A stretch of DNA of 64,000 bases from Corynebacterium aquilae DSM 44791 (GTDB lineage: Bacteria > Actinomycetota > Actinomycetes > Mycobacteriales > Mycobacteriaceae). Under the pieces are notes generated by a model. It had not been told where the DNA came from. It was given only the letters and a program-made list of their open reading frames with translations, and searched no databases. Positions 25,401 to 32,298 of this stretch are shown here, in pieces. The DNA lies in assembly GCF_001941445.1 (NCBI RefSeq), contig NZ_CP009245.1, positions 2,255,992 through 2,319,991 of the forward strand. Direction: 5' to 3'. Within the stretch, counting starts at the first letter, position 1. Every line of letters begins with the position of its first letter. The position numbers and the translations under genes are program-made.

Positions 25401-26328
25401 CCGCGCTGTTCGCGGTGTTCGTGAGAACGTCCGCAATGTGCGCCGCGTCCCCGGCGGACAATCCGAAGGCGTTGATTGCGGCGATTTGGAGTTCCGCCGC
25501 CTGGCCCGCGTCAATCTGTGCAGCGCCCGCCAACTGGATTGAACCTTTAGCCGCGTCCATTGATTCTTCAACAGACATGCCGCCTTTTGCAAGGGCGAGC
25601 ATAGCGTCCGTTGCGGAAGCCGCCGAAGTGCCCGCAAGCTCCGTATCCTGACCAAGCTGCTTAGCCCGGTCGGAAACTTGCTTCATGGTTTCCGCGGAAG
25701 AACCCGTCACGGCCTTCAACGAACCCATGACCTTATCTAGCTCCATGCCGTTGCTAATTGCCCCGGACATGAATCCGCCAACACCCGTAAGCCCGGCGAA
25801 GGCTAGACCAATTCCGCCGGCCTTCTTCGCGATACCGGCAATGGAACCCGCTACCCCGTCCGCCTTCGAACTGTAGGAGTCAAGGTTTTTTTCGCCCGTC
25901 TTGAAGGCTTCGTTCGCCTGTTGCTGGGCAACTTTTAATTCGTTTTGACGGGTGGCAAGTGACTTCGAAGCGCGCTCCGTGTCGTTCGTTGCGCGCTTGT
26001 GGTCACGTTGAGCCTTCGCAAGATCCGCCTTCGCCTTCGCTACCTGCGTGGCGGTTGCGTTTTCTTTCTCAAGGACTTCGTTCAGTTTGATTTGGGCAAC
26101 GCGAACCTTATCCGCGAGGTTCTTCTCTTTGTCGCGGGCGACTTCGATCCGCTTGCTTGCGGACTCAACTGCCTTCGAAGATTTCTCAACCGCCGCCGCG
26201 AGGGAGTCCCCTAGGGTTTTGCCCGCGTCCGCTCCGGCCTTCTTCGCCGTGCTATCAAGCTTGCCGAAGAAGTTCTTGAAGTCCGGGAGGATTGAGACAA
26301 AATAAGAATCAGTTTCCATAGGGGCCAC
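19444..26328 (-). CDS. Tape measure protein with LAS-type peptidase and lytic transglycosylase domains
   Basis: At 2294 residues this is the longest prophage gene. It has an N-terminal coiled coil (about residues 10-140), a phage tail tape-measure core with small hydrophobic runs to about 650, and three Trp-rich repeats at about 690-830. A peptidase-like domain at about 998-1086 has YHGAGLAVDF and HRNHVHI, the HxxxxxxD...HxH pattern of M15/LAS enzymes. A lytic transglycosylase domain lies at about 1177-1295 (QIQSESAG..., GMGLLQIIPGTF). Eight 46-residue repeats occupy about 1340-1708, then coiled coil to the end. It sets tail length and probably opens the wall on entry. The ribosome site is GGAGG. 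Confidence 0.93.
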   Translation of the reverse strand: MAPMETDSYFVSILPDFKNFFGKLDSTAKKAGADAGKTLGDSLAAAVEKSSKAVESASKRIEVARDKEKNLADKVRVAQIKLNEVLEKENATATQVAKAKADLAKAQRDHKRATNDTERASKSLATRQNELKVAQQQANEAFKTGEKNLDSYSSKADGVAGSIAGIAKKAGGIGLAFAGLTGVGGFMSGAISNGMELDKVMGSLKAVTGSSAETMKQVSDRAKQLGQDTELAGTSAASATDAMLALAKGGMSVEESMDAAKGSIQLAGAAQIDAGQAAELQIAAINAFGLSAGDAAHIADVLTNTANSAATDVTDLGEALKYGAPMAASLGVSLEDTNTMLGIFANNGLKGSGAGTTLAAAMTAMANPSDAAAKAFKELGVEAFDAQGKFKGFADVSEQLKDAQGRMSEQAFTAAAQTAFGAQGLKFATAAAAGGADAFNELRGAMDKQGSAGETAAAGLAGLNGAMDRMGNAIAAAQQALYEWLAPTVTQGIDKFAVIVGELPKHLETVRAKLAENKDLLTVLAGAAGGVAASYAAIKTAQAGMFIAGKLKTMVTLFKAWRLGTLQQTAAQMGLNTAMFANPMGAIVLAIGAVVGAIAVFVTKTETGRKMWESFTGAFSGVGDFFAGIGSAIAGVWDSITSVDLSSFFAWFTPDAHPEIMGFMLNVRDTFVAVKDSIAGGFEWLKDKLAAAWGLIRDGVVFAFKTEIEGLRIIFEAVTSALGFAWDKLTGALQSGYNIVRDAVLWAWNKEVEGWRIIFEKATSFVSDTWSKLTSALEAGYNFVRDAVLWAWNKEVEGWRIIWDSVTSAISGTWDWLKNQLHSGYEWIKTNVFDSLAIALDVVKSAFGTAVDGITSLWDKVRAAAAKPIKFVIDQVFNNGIVAAWNKVAGWVGLDEVQAYTPGWLGSFHTGGVLPGYTPGRDPYTFVEPRTGMTIGLSGGEAVIRPEATRVLGSHWVDGVNAAARMGGVEGVRKHLGGYANGGVVDSIVGVVNRYFPMMTITDTYRPGANDYHGAGLAVDFSNGGDAGTPEMKQAAQFMFENYGKGLLELIHHPFPHNVKHGRDEGDGMGWYKYPLMMEHRNHVHIASAAPLGDPTTMVEQLKGFIGGVFVSLRQRVAEAVGGLLDPIGEKIPNFGGLIGGLPRAAFDKMKDAVVTFLGGQADKYQPAGGVSGNAESWRDMAIAAMRRNGFDADNPAQVNAMIAQIQSESAGIPNRAQEIVDINGTGPSAGMGLLQIIPGTFADHRDPTLPNDRTDPWANMNAALRYYKWRYGSDLTTMWGHGHGYSRGGVIDLVKAGIAKLYDSGGWLPHNGIAVNQSGEPEPVFTGGQWRKLGRITDLIDAIHEVVVAFRGGDWGYGALEEVLNNSYLARRVVDIADVLGTNGIAEAVEEIAVAYRGGDWGYGRLEQILDDGELARRVVNLADSFGNGDVAAAIVEIKTALEDRDGGYAALANVLEDDKLAEHIVNRAGGLSLKNLEAALEEVKVAFKGGDFGYAALSDALDDSRLAQRVVTIADVLGNGGIEVALGEIRDAFDGKDSGFARLADVLGDDQLAKNVVNRAYGFSRENIDAAIAEVRRAFEGGDYGYAALGNLLGDEQFANWIVNRVYSVSERNFRDAWTEITRAFEGKDMGYAALADLLRNDELARQIVAAADRIGPQTVSAAMGEIRRAFDGGDFGYAALGQLIGNDELANRIVNAAADFGATNVGKWVGATAPRDLLSTVSELPGLSVLNSTFGGIMDGVDGVNTAYANQRKAAEEVTKAEQALSEARGKDDKDAVTAAEQALATARDGVATAAVAAGHAEVALAIKAINLIWDMANHFVNAALRARSAVMEAFAANKAIMRELAVATEKQFFAVENLRYSVMNAVREQEAAARNIRIAHLDVARAQLAGALTVAQAEEALAAEREKVAKSARRDFDDLSGAYDRYRWAERNAMADRLRGVAEITPEIMALEHEVNAAKLLAAKQEREAVREQIKAVYAHRLAVIDAAALQRKLTAEQRRLAGLEATSNGMDSREALAIERLTSLMAENAKVQGERDALGSTIRNGLGRLLDWDGDGKMFFGAANNTWTAERKAYDDLIQKNKDAIREIMTSEFAPNLSPQEFRELEDVIDRAAAQFAMGNEAAGEALIRASKLGDASRAKATLDYQNQILDLERERDEAITGLERLRTQAEQDEALRPLEDTIKALEAGERSERYSADALRANSEAVRSANAALAEFEAKAARGYADSATGRDVTLTVELPNKKAYTREDVDVILNALNNVDGLAVRVERLEKGEPTTGELVDLMRYGA
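21200..22310 (-). repeat. Eight tandem 46-residue repeats inside the tape measure gene
   Basis: Eight consecutive 138-base units each encode a 46-residue motif of the form A-x-x-E-hydrophobic, GGD-x-GYAAL, then D-x-LA-x-x-VVN-x-A. The units vary clearly from each other, so this is an old protein repeat, not a recent DNA slippage product. Unit boundaries are approximate. Confidence 0.85.
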
Positions 26329-26339
26329 CTCCGGCGGGG

Positions 26340-27112
26340 TTAGAGATTAAGAAGATATTCGAAGGCGGCTTCTTCGTCGCCTTCGTTGACGTGCCCGTAG
26401 GCGTTGCCGTTCGCGTCGTCCGGGGTCCACGGATACGGCTTGAACTTCGGGAAGTGAACTTCGCGGGCCTTCGTTGGGTTGTTCGATACCTGCAACAGTG
26501 CGGACACTGTTTGTAACTGCTGCACACATGACCACAGAAGGGCGCGCTCCATAGTCCACGCGGTGTTTTTCGTTTCCGGCTCCACTACGCGGTGAAGCGC
26601 GGAGTCCTCCGGAAGGTTGTCGATAAGAACACGGAGCTTCCGGGAGGTGATTTCACCGCGCCACCACGCGGCAACGTAGTCATAGCCGTAGTTGGCTATG
26701 AGTGCGGCTTCTACCGCTTCCGGCCACCGGGCGAGCGCTTCCGGGACTGGATTTTTCCCTGTCGCTTCGTCTCCTCCTCAATGAGAATGACGGCGAGGGT
26801 GAGCGGGTCAATCGGAGTGATTTTCGCCGCGGCTTCGACGAAGGCTTCCGCCTGTTCTCCGAACACCATTTCTAGGTATTCGTCGCGGTATTCGGACTGG
26901 GTGATAATACCCTCCGCGGAATCGTCGGAAAGCTGCTTCATGCGGTCGTTCCACTCCGCGCCCTGGTATGCGGGGTGGGTGATGTTGAAGGTTTCCGCGC
27001 CTACCTTCACCGGGATCGTGTCGCGAATGCCCAATTCTTCTTCACGCTTCGCAAGAAGCGCGTTCAAGTCGATTGCGCCGGGAACGTTGGTTTCGTTGGC
27101 TTTAGTAGCCAT
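26340..27112 (-). CDS. Tail assembly chaperone, -1 frameshift product (lambda G-T equivalent)
   Basis: A slippery heptamer G_GGA_AAA at 26753-26759 lies near the end of the first chaperone frame. After a -1 slip the ribosome reads an open frame down to 26340, encoding a downstream domain (from ARWPEAVEAALIANYGYDYV to the C-terminus), about 257 residues in all. The downstream frame overlaps the first and is open from the slip site. Its only later starts are internal GTG/ATG codons, so frameshifting is the natural route. This reproduces lambda gpG/gpGT, where the long form recruits tape measure and tube protein. Confidence 0.88.
26711..27112 (-). CDS. Tail assembly chaperone, short form (lambda G equivalent)
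   Basis: This 133-residue acidic helical protein begins MATKANETNV and lies between the major tail protein and tape measure. It is the unshifted product; the last 13 codons lie after the slip site. Members of this family coat the tape measure during tail assembly and are absent from the virion. The start is preceded by GGAGGAAACC. Confidence 0.88.
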   Translation of the reverse strand: MATKANETNVPGAIDLNALLAKREEELGIRDTIPVKVGAETFNITHPAYQGAEWNDRMKQLSDDSAEGIITQSEYRDEYLEMVFGEQAEAFVEAAAKITPIDPLTLAVILIEEETKRQGKIQSRKRSPGGRKR

Positions 27113-27156
27113 GTGGTTTCCTCCTGTGTAGAGAGAGTGTGTGTTAGGGATATGCG

Positions 27157-27191
27157 AAAACGGCGGGAACCGTTGTGTGTGGTTCCCGCCG
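27157..27191 (-). terminator. Attenuating terminator after the major tail protein
   Basis: An 11-bp perfect stem (27161-27171 with 27181-27191) is followed by UUUU on the minus strand, between the major tail protein and the chaperones. The short U-run suggests partial termination, which would make tube protein more abundant than the downstream tail genes. Confidence 0.75.
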
Positions 27192-27206
27192 CTTATTGGC
27201 TAGGTG

Positions 27207-27878
27207 TTAGCCGTCAATTTCTTCGTGCCAAGCGCCCGCGTCGCGAACTCCGGAAGTGCCTTCGTTCTTCGTGCCAACCTTGCCCGGCTGCCAACCCTCT
27301 TTGATCTCGCGCTGAATCGCGTAACCAAGCTTGCGGTCAATGGTCGCCTTGATGGTGAAGCCATACTTCACCGGCTCGCCCTTCTTGAAGTTCAGGTCCT
27401 CACGGGCGGTAATCTCCGCGTTCGGAAGGAAGAAGCGGCGAGCCTTATCGCCGTCCAGCACGTCGATACCAAGCCGGAACTTCATGGGCTTCGGAAGCTC
27501 CGCACCCTTCTTGAAGGTCACAACGCCGGAAGAATCGTCGAAGCTCATCTCGGACTCCGGCACGTTGTAGTGCAGTGCCGCGGCAATACCCGTACTAGAC
27601 AGGAAGCCAACCTTGAAGGTCACTTCCTCCTTCGTGCAACGGGACAAAATGGTTCCGTTAGCGTTGAAGGGCTTAACCTCCGCGAACTCTTGTTCCAGAG
27701 TCTCCACAACGCCGGATTCCTCGATCCAGCCAAGAATTACCGCTTCCGCCGGGTACGCTCCCATGTTCGCGGCGGGGGCGTTAGCGGTTAGGGGCATGTA
27801 ACGGGCCGCACCCGTCGAACCCATGAAAACAAGGTTTTCGTCATAGTTTTTATGCTCGTGAGCAACAATATCTGCCAT
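27207..27878 (-). CDS. Major tail (tube) protein
   Basis: This 223-residue protein starts MADIVAHEHK. Position just before the frameshifting chaperones, size and beta-rich sequence fit a siphovirus tube protein of the actinophage type. The C-terminal segment GYAIQREIKEGWQPGKVGTK resembles others of the class. A hairpin follows that may insulate its high expression from the downstream tail genes. Confidence 0.85.
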   Translation of the reverse strand: MADIVAHEHKNYDENLVFMGSTGAARYMPLTANAPAANMGAYPAEAVILGWIEESGVVETLEQEFAEVKPFNANGTILSRCTKEEVTFKVGFLSSTGIAAALHYNVPESEMSFDDSSGVVTFKKGAELPKPMKFRLGIDVLDGDKARRFFLPNAEITAREDLNFKKGEPVKYGFTIKATIDRKLGYAIQREIKEGWQPGKVGTKNEGTSGVRDAGAWHEEIDG

Positions 27879-27900
27879 GTTTTTCCCCTTCTAGGAAAAG

Positions 27901-28284
27901 TCAAGCCGGCAACGCTATGCGAATGGTAAACGCGTAGCGCCGAACGGCTTCGTTAATGTCCGGCCGGCGAATAGGCCGGCCAATGTCTTGAATGCGAAAA
28001 GCTCCGCGGCTACGGTGCATTAGCCATGAGCGGAGCCTATGGGCGAGGTCATGCGCTTCCCCGGAGTCCCACATCTCCGGGGTGACGAAGATTTCTAGAT
28101 CAACGTCTTGCACGTCCACGCCTAGCGTGTTGAGGGCGGGCGAACGCGCCGCCGGCCCAATCTCGTGCACGTGAAGCGCGGGGAGCTTCGTTAGTTCGAA
28201 GCTGTGCGGAAGTTCTTCCGCGTACACGGGGAGTTTTGTTTCCGCGAGGGTGTCCACCAAGAAAAGAAGAACGTCATTCGCCAC
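27901..28284 (-). CDS. Tail terminator / tail completion protein
   Basis: This 127-residue protein starts VANDVLLFLV, with a GTG start preceded by GAAGGG; it overlaps the previous gene by 11 bases, and a longer in-frame ATG at 28305 is possible. Located directly before the tube protein, it matches the place of the lambda gpU or HK97 gp11 type proteins that cap the tail. Sequence identity to a family cannot be judged by eye. Confidence 0.65.
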   Translation of the reverse strand: MANDVLLFLVDTLAETKLPVYAEELPHSFELTKLPALHVHEIGPAARSPALNTLGVDVQDVDLEIFVTPEMWDSGEAHDLAHRLRSWLMHRSRGAFRIQDIGRPIRRPDINEAVRRYAFTIRIALPA

Positions 28285-28546
28285 GGATCGCCCTTCGAAG
28301 CGCATTAGTGCGGCGGGTATCGTCCGTGCCAAACTCCTCCGCCTGTGAGGAGGACACAACACGCACCACGGCGCGGCCTTGCGGGCGAATATCTTCCTCC
28401 ACGGTGTAGCGGGCTTCCCCGCCGGATTCGCGTGAAAGTTGCTCCGCCCGCTTGCGGCGTTCTTCCGCAACCTTAAGAAGGTGCTTCCGCAAGCTCCCCG
28501 TTTTGTTGGCGTTCCGCCAACGTTGTTCGTCTACTTTGCTAGCCAT
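28274..28546 (-). CDS. Neck protein, short HK97 gp10-like
   Basis: This 90-residue basic protein starts MASKVDEQRW and has a long N-terminal helix followed by a small beta region (ARYTVEEDIRPQGRAVVRVV). Position between head closure and tail terminator is that of HK97 gp10/SPP1 gp16.1-like neck proteins. It overlaps both neighbours by a few bases. Confidence 0.65.
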   Translation of the reverse strand: MASKVDEQRWRNANKTGSLRKHLLKVAEERRKRAEQLSRESGGEARYTVEEDIRPQGRAVVRVVSSSQAEEFGTDDTRRTNALRRAIRGE

Positions 28547-28907
28547 GAATCACCCCTAACTGTGCTTCCAGGTGGTGCACCTGTCCGTCTTTCCACGGGT
28601 CGGGCCACCTAGCGGGCGGGCCCAAAACGGCACACACCAACACCCCGCCGATACGAACACGGGACGCTTCGGAAAGCTCCGGAATGTCCGTACCCGGCGG
28701 GGTGAAAAGTTGTAGCGTTTGCGAAGCTTGCGGGCGCTCAACCGGCCCTTCGGACGAAGAAGAAGGTTGCACGGAAACTAGGAAGTCCACAGGCTCATAT
28801 GTGGGTTGATCCCATGAGACCTTAGTCTCCGTTGAATACCGACTTCGGACTTCCCGCGGCTTCACAATTTCAAGGCGTTGATTGAAAATGATCCGCGGCG
28901 CGCTCAT
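28539..28907 (-). CDS. Head closure / stopper protein (head-tail adaptor)
   Basis: This 122-residue beta-rich protein starts MSAPRIIFNQ. Size, fold pattern and position after the connector fit the SPP1 gp16 or HK97 gp7 family that closes the portal channel and receives the tail. It overlaps the previous gene by ATGA and the next by 8 bases. Confidence 0.7.
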   Translation of the reverse strand: MSAPRIIFNQRLEIVKPREVRSRYSTETKVSWDQPTYEPVDFLVSVQPSSSSEGPVERPQASQTLQLFTPPGTDIPELSEASRVRIGGVLVCAVLGPPARWPDPWKDGQVHHLEAQLGVIHG

Positions 28908-29386
28908 GGAATCGGCCCCAACTTGTATCGGTCAAGGACAACCCATTCCGTTGACTGTGGGGTAAGCGCCGAACCCGGAGGGCCTACGCTAATCCCGCCA
29001 ACCTGATAGGAGCTAGACGTATCCGCGGAGCGTTCCGCCATAGCCATGCACACACCCATAAGTGGCGGGGCTTCGGGGAACCCGTGCGAAAAGTCCACAA
29101 CTACGCGAGCGCCTTCGCGGGGGCAATCACGGAGCCATAGTTCTCCGTCCTCCCACGCGTCCGCACTGTCGGTTACGTCAACGCCGTCTACCGTAACCGC
29201 ATGAACCTCCTCAACCCGTTTTGTGGGCAACAGGATAAGACGATCCCCGGCGGCGCGGAGGGTGATTGTCTCCCTCCGCACGGGCCATACGTGCCAACCC
29301 GCGAGCATGCGCACGGCTTCTACTGCTGTTTCAATGGCTTCCGCCGTGATTTTTTCGGTGGGGGTTAACCCGTGGTCGTTACTCAT
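28904..29386 (-). CDS. Head-tail connector protein (gp6-like)
   Basis: This 160-residue protein starts MSNDHGLTPT after AAGGGGGAGAACACC. The first half is helical (KITAEAIETAVEAVRMLAG) and the second beta, as in HK97 gp6-like connectors that sit beneath the portal. The upstream extension of the open frame overlaps the small gene at 29407 and is rejected. Confidence 0.7.
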   Translation of the reverse strand: MSNDHGLTPTEKITAEAIETAVEAVRMLAGWHVWPVRRETITLRAAGDRLILLPTKRVEEVHAVTVDGVDVTDSADAWEDGELWLRDCPREGARVVVDFSHGFPEAPPLMGVCMAMAERSADTSSSYQVGGISVGPPGSALTPQSTEWVVLDRYKLGPIP

Positions 29387-29406
29387 GGTGTTCTCCCCCT
29401 TGTGGG

Positions 29407-29574
29407 TTATTCCGCTTTCTTGCGAGGGCGGCGGGCCTTCGTTTCCGGGGTATGCGCCGGAGCCTTCGGAGTGCCTACCGGAACCGCGTCCGGCCAATGG
29501 CGTTCCATGTACTCCGGGGTCATTTGCATAGTGGTTACCCACCCGCCGGGAAGCTGAACTTCGTACTCATTCAT
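29407..29574 (-). CDS. Small head-region protein (55 aa)
   Basis: This 55-residue frame starts MNEYEVQLPG after a GGAG site and ends in a basic tail (RRPRKKAE). It fills the gap between capsid and connector, where many siphoviruses encode a small decoration or head-associated peptide. A hydrophobic N-terminal beta stretch and a very basic C-terminus are visible. Function unknown. Confidence 0.65.
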   Translation of the reverse strand: MNEYEVQLPGGWVTTMQMTPEYMERHWPDAVPVGTPKAPAHTPETKARRPRKKAE

Positions 29575-29579
29575 GTGGA

Positions 29580-30803
29580 TCACTCCGTGAGAGTGACCTT
29601 CACGAACGCGGCGGGAACGGGAACCATAAGGCCAAGTCGTTCTTCCGCACGCAAGGTCACAAGGTTGTTTTCGAAGTCCTTGTCGTTGGTGTTGGTGCTG
29701 TCCACACGAAGGCCGCCACGGCGGAGAATCGTTGCGCCCTGTCGGAACGCGCCAACAACGGCGGTGCCCTTCGGGACTGCGTTAGACACAACGGTTCGAA
29801 GGCCCCACACGGGCGGATCAACCATAATTCCGCCGTTGCCGTATTGGCCGGTGAACGGGCCGCCGGCGAGGTACTGGCCGTTGCCGTCCTTGGTGAGTCG
29901 CAGGTTCTGGTAGTCCGCCGGGTTGATTACAAGACCGTCGCCGGTGAGGTTCGTTGCGAGCGGAATCTTCGCGTTCGCTTCATAGATTTTGTCGAACCAC
30001 TCATCTTTAGAAGCGGCTTCCACAGTCTGCACGCCGTCGCGCTCAAGAAGTCCCTTGAGGTTCGCGTTCGAACCGTCGCCGTTAAGAAGCTGCTTTTCCT
30101 CAAGGACGGAAAGTTCGTAGATCAGCTGATTGTTAATCCAGTCCGCCACGAAGCCGTAATCGGCAATCATTTCGTCCGTAAGCTTCGTGAGTGCCGCGAC
30201 CTTAGACAGGGATTCGGACACAATATCGAAGTCCGCAAATTTGATGTAGGGCTTTTTCTCGCCCTCCTTCACGGTGTTCGCGGCTCCCTCCGCAATGCGG
30301 TTCGCCTTCTCCACCAGGTATTTGATGTTCGCGGAAGTCACGTTCGCGGAACCCATAAGGTCCGCAACGATAAGGCGCTCCCGGCGAGCGTTCACAATGG
30401 CGCGTTCGTAGGTGGTTCCCCAACCGTCAACCAGGTTCGCCGGGGTTTTTGCCGGATCGTCCGCGTTCTTGCTGAACTCCGGGGCGGCAATGCTCATCTG
30501 GTTTCCGGCGGCCTGCTTCACCAGGTTCTCGCCGGCGGCCTTCACGAAGTGCTCACCAAGGGAACGGGCCGGGGCTTCCGCTTCCTTCTCCTTCGGGGCT
30601 TCGTCGCCGCCGCCAAGGTTCTTCAAGCGGTTAACAACCGCGTTACGCTCCCGCGCTTCCTTGATTTCAAGGTCAATCGCGTCCACCCTATCCAGGGCGG
30701 ATTTAACCTCCGCGAGCTGATCCGCGGTCATGTTGTCGCCGTAGCTTTCCTGCAAGTCGCGTGCGGCCTTCATTGCCGCGGCGCGCTGTTCCTTCAAGTT
30801 CAT
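29580..30803 (-). CDS. Major capsid protein, HK97 fold
   Basis: This 407-residue protein has an N-terminal coiled-coil delta region of about 105 residues that the prohead protease would remove, then the HK97 capsid domain. Typical motifs include RAIVNARRERLIVADLM and, near the end, GLMVPVPAAFVKVTLTE. It starts by ATGA overlap with the protease. It forms the capsid shell. Confidence 0.93.
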   Translation of the reverse strand: MNLKEQRAAAMKAARDLQESYGDNMTADQLAEVKSALDRVDAIDLEIKEARERNAVVNRLKNLGGGDEAPKEKEAEAPARSLGEHFVKAAGENLVKQAAGNQMSIAAPEFSKNADDPAKTPANLVDGWGTTYERAIVNARRERLIVADLMGSANVTSANIKYLVEKANRIAEGAANTVKEGEKKPYIKFADFDIVSESLSKVAALTKLTDEMIADYGFVADWINNQLIYELSVLEEKQLLNGDGSNANLKGLLERDGVQTVEAASKDEWFDKIYEANAKIPLATNLTGDGLVINPADYQNLRLTKDGNGQYLAGGPFTGQYGNGGIMVDPPVWGLRTVVSNAVPKGTAVVGAFRQGATILRRGGLRVDSTNTNDKDFENNLVTLRAEERLGLMVPVPAAFVKVTLTE

Positions 30804-31519
30804 TCTTGATTCCTTTCTAGGAGTGCGAAGCGCGCCTTCAACGCGTTCGCGGTTGTTTCGTCAACGGGTTCCCCGCTGTCCGGTTCGTGCTGAACCGTGT
30901 TGTCTGTGACGTGAACTTCCACTCCGGCGGCTTCCATTTGCCGCAACAGGTTCAGAACGTCCGCCTTCGTATACGCGTCCTTTGTGGGGAGCTCTAGACG
31001 AAGGCGGCGATCCTGTTTCACGTCAAGGATTTCCGTCGCCTGGTTTGCGCCGATAGGCACAACGGAAACTTCGTAGAGTTTCACTTCGGAGATTAGGAAC
31101 GGGTCGCCGGGTTCGTCGCCGGCGTGTGCGCCCTTCACCACGTCGAAGGCGAAGCTCATTTGAGTGAGTCGCCCGTCCTTCATAAGCCGGTAGACCTGTG
31201 CGGCCTTCGGGTTATCTAGATCAAGACGGGCACGAACCTTAAGTCCATGTTCATCTTCTTCCGCGTGAAGAACCGTTCCAATGTTGGAAAACGGATCTCC
31301 GAAGTCATGCCCATACAGCACGGGGAGCACGTCGCCGGAAGTTTCTTTACGCTGTTCCCACTCCGCGAGAGTGTTCGCGAAGGCCCCGGCTACCATCACG
31401 TCGCCGTAGCTGTCCCTATTTCCGAACACGGACGCGTAGGCGACGAACTCGCCGTCCCCTAGCTCCGTATCGCCGTCCGCGACGGCCTTCACCTTCGCGT
31501 GTGCGTTCTTTGTTCTCAT
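30800..31519 (-). CDS. Prohead protease, internally initiated form
   Basis: A start codon at 31519 preceded by GGAGG (31527-31531) would yield a 239-residue protein, the usual size of HK97-type prohead proteases, without the kinase domain. It is nested in the fusion frame, as lambda Nu3 is in gene C. Both products may be made. Confidence 0.75.
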   Translation of the reverse strand: MRTKNAHAKVKAVADGDTELGDGEFVAYASVFGNRDSYGDVMVAGAFANTLAEWEQRKETSGDVLPVLYGHDFGDPFSNIGTVLHAEEDEHGLKVRARLDLDNPKAAQVYRLMKDGRLTQMSFAFDVVKGAHAGDEPGDPFLISEVKLYEVSVVPIGANQATEILDVKQDRRLRLELPTKDAYTKADVLNLLRQMEAAGVEVHVTDNTVQHEPDSGEPVDETTANALKARFALLERNQE

Positions 31520-31951
31520 GGGTGTTCCTCCCTTCGTAATTTCTTCAACTTCGGGAGGGTTCTTGTACCACCCGCGAATGTTGTCAATCGTTTCCGCCGA
31601 ACGGCCCTCCGCCATAGCCCGGCGAACACATTCGTCCTCCCCCGGGTCAAGGACGTGAAGCTTCGCGCCTATTGCGGCGAATGCCTTGAGAATCCCCGGC
31701 GGGGGAGCCGTGTTCACTACCCACGCGTCCGCGACAGGTGTTGCCGGGTCTAGTAGGTAGCCGGTCATAGCGCGCCGCATGGCGAGCGCAAGGCCGGTCA
31801 CGTCCGGGTTGAAGTCCCGCTCCCCGCGCTCCACGCCGGCGAGGGTGGCGGCAATGTGATCGAAGTCGAAGCGGGGAACGCCCGGCGGCGCGTTCTGCTC
31901 AACGAAGCTTGATTTGCCGGAGCACGGGGGGCCAATAACTAGATGAATCAT
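30800..31951 (-). CDS. P-loop kinase domain fused in frame to HK97 prohead protease
   Basis: This 383-residue chain combines two proteins. Residues 1-130 are a small nucleotide-kinase-like domain, starting MIHLVIGPPCSGKSSF with a Walker A motif. From residue 145 the chain is a prohead protease (U35) with the expected motifs AYASVFGNRDSYGDV, the catalytic His in VLYGHDFGDPF and the catalytic Ser in LTQMSFAFDV. An internal ATG at 31519, with GGAGG 7 bases upstream, can also produce the protease alone. The upstream neighbour is a RapZ-C-like protein, so the kinase half may work with it. The protease cuts capsid delta domains during head maturation. Confidence 0.9.
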   Translation of the reverse strand: MIHLVIGPPCSGKSSFVEQNAPPGVPRFDFDHIAATLAGVERGERDFNPDVTGLALAMRRAMTGYLLDPATPVADAWVVNTAPPPGILKAFAAIGAKLHVLDPGEDECVRRAMAEGRSAETIDNIRGWYKNPPEVEEITKGGTPMRTKNAHAKVKAVADGDTELGDGEFVAYASVFGNRDSYGDVMVAGAFANTLAEWEQRKETSGDVLPVLYGHDFGDPFSNIGTVLHAEEDEHGLKVRARLDLDNPKAAQVYRLMKDGRLTQMSFAFDVVKGAHAGDEPGDPFLISEVKLYEVSVVPIGANQATEILDVKQDRRLRLELPTKDAYTKADVLNLLRQMEAAGVEVHVTDNTVQHEPDSGEPVDETTANALKARFALLERNQE

Positions 31952-32298
31952 GCGCCCAAACCTTCGTGAACTACCGTTGTTTCAAGTCCACGTTCCGCAA
32001 GACGTTCCGCGAGGAAGTCCGCGACAGCAACGGCGCGGTTACGGCCCTCCGGGGACACACACGCGACAGTTAGGGGAGCGCTACCCATAGACCGGCAAGC
32101 GCGGCGTTGCACGTCCCGCACAATGTGCGTTAGCCAACGAATCGTTCCGGGGTGGTAGTTGAGCACATAATCCGCAACGTGGGGGTGTGTGCCGTTGAAC
32201 TCCCGAAGCGATTCCGGGGCGGGCTGTAGCGAACCGCAATCAACAACCGCGTCCGCCGGGGTGGCGTGACCTTTTGCGCTAGATGTAATAAGAATCAT
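31948..32298 (-). CDS. RapZ C-terminal-domain-like protein
   Basis: This 116-residue protein resembles the C-terminal half of RapZ/YvcJ proteins: an early D-C-(G)-S-L-x-x-P segment, FNGTHPHVADYV, then TVACVSPEGRNRAVAVADFLAE..., which parallels the GC(T)GGQHRSV-type loop. In RapZ that half binds RNA or a nucleotide sugar and is fused to a P-loop kinase. Here the kinase-like domain is the next gene product and the two overlap by ATGA. The critical His-Arg pair of RapZ is not conserved as such (GRNRAV). A split, phage-borne RapZ-like pair is an inference. Confidence 0.65.
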   Translation of the reverse strand: MILITSSAKGHATPADAVVDCGSLQPAPESLREFNGTHPHVADYVLNYHPGTIRWLTHIVRDVQRRACRSMGSAPLTVACVSPEGRNRAVAVADFLAERLAERGLETTVVHEGLGA

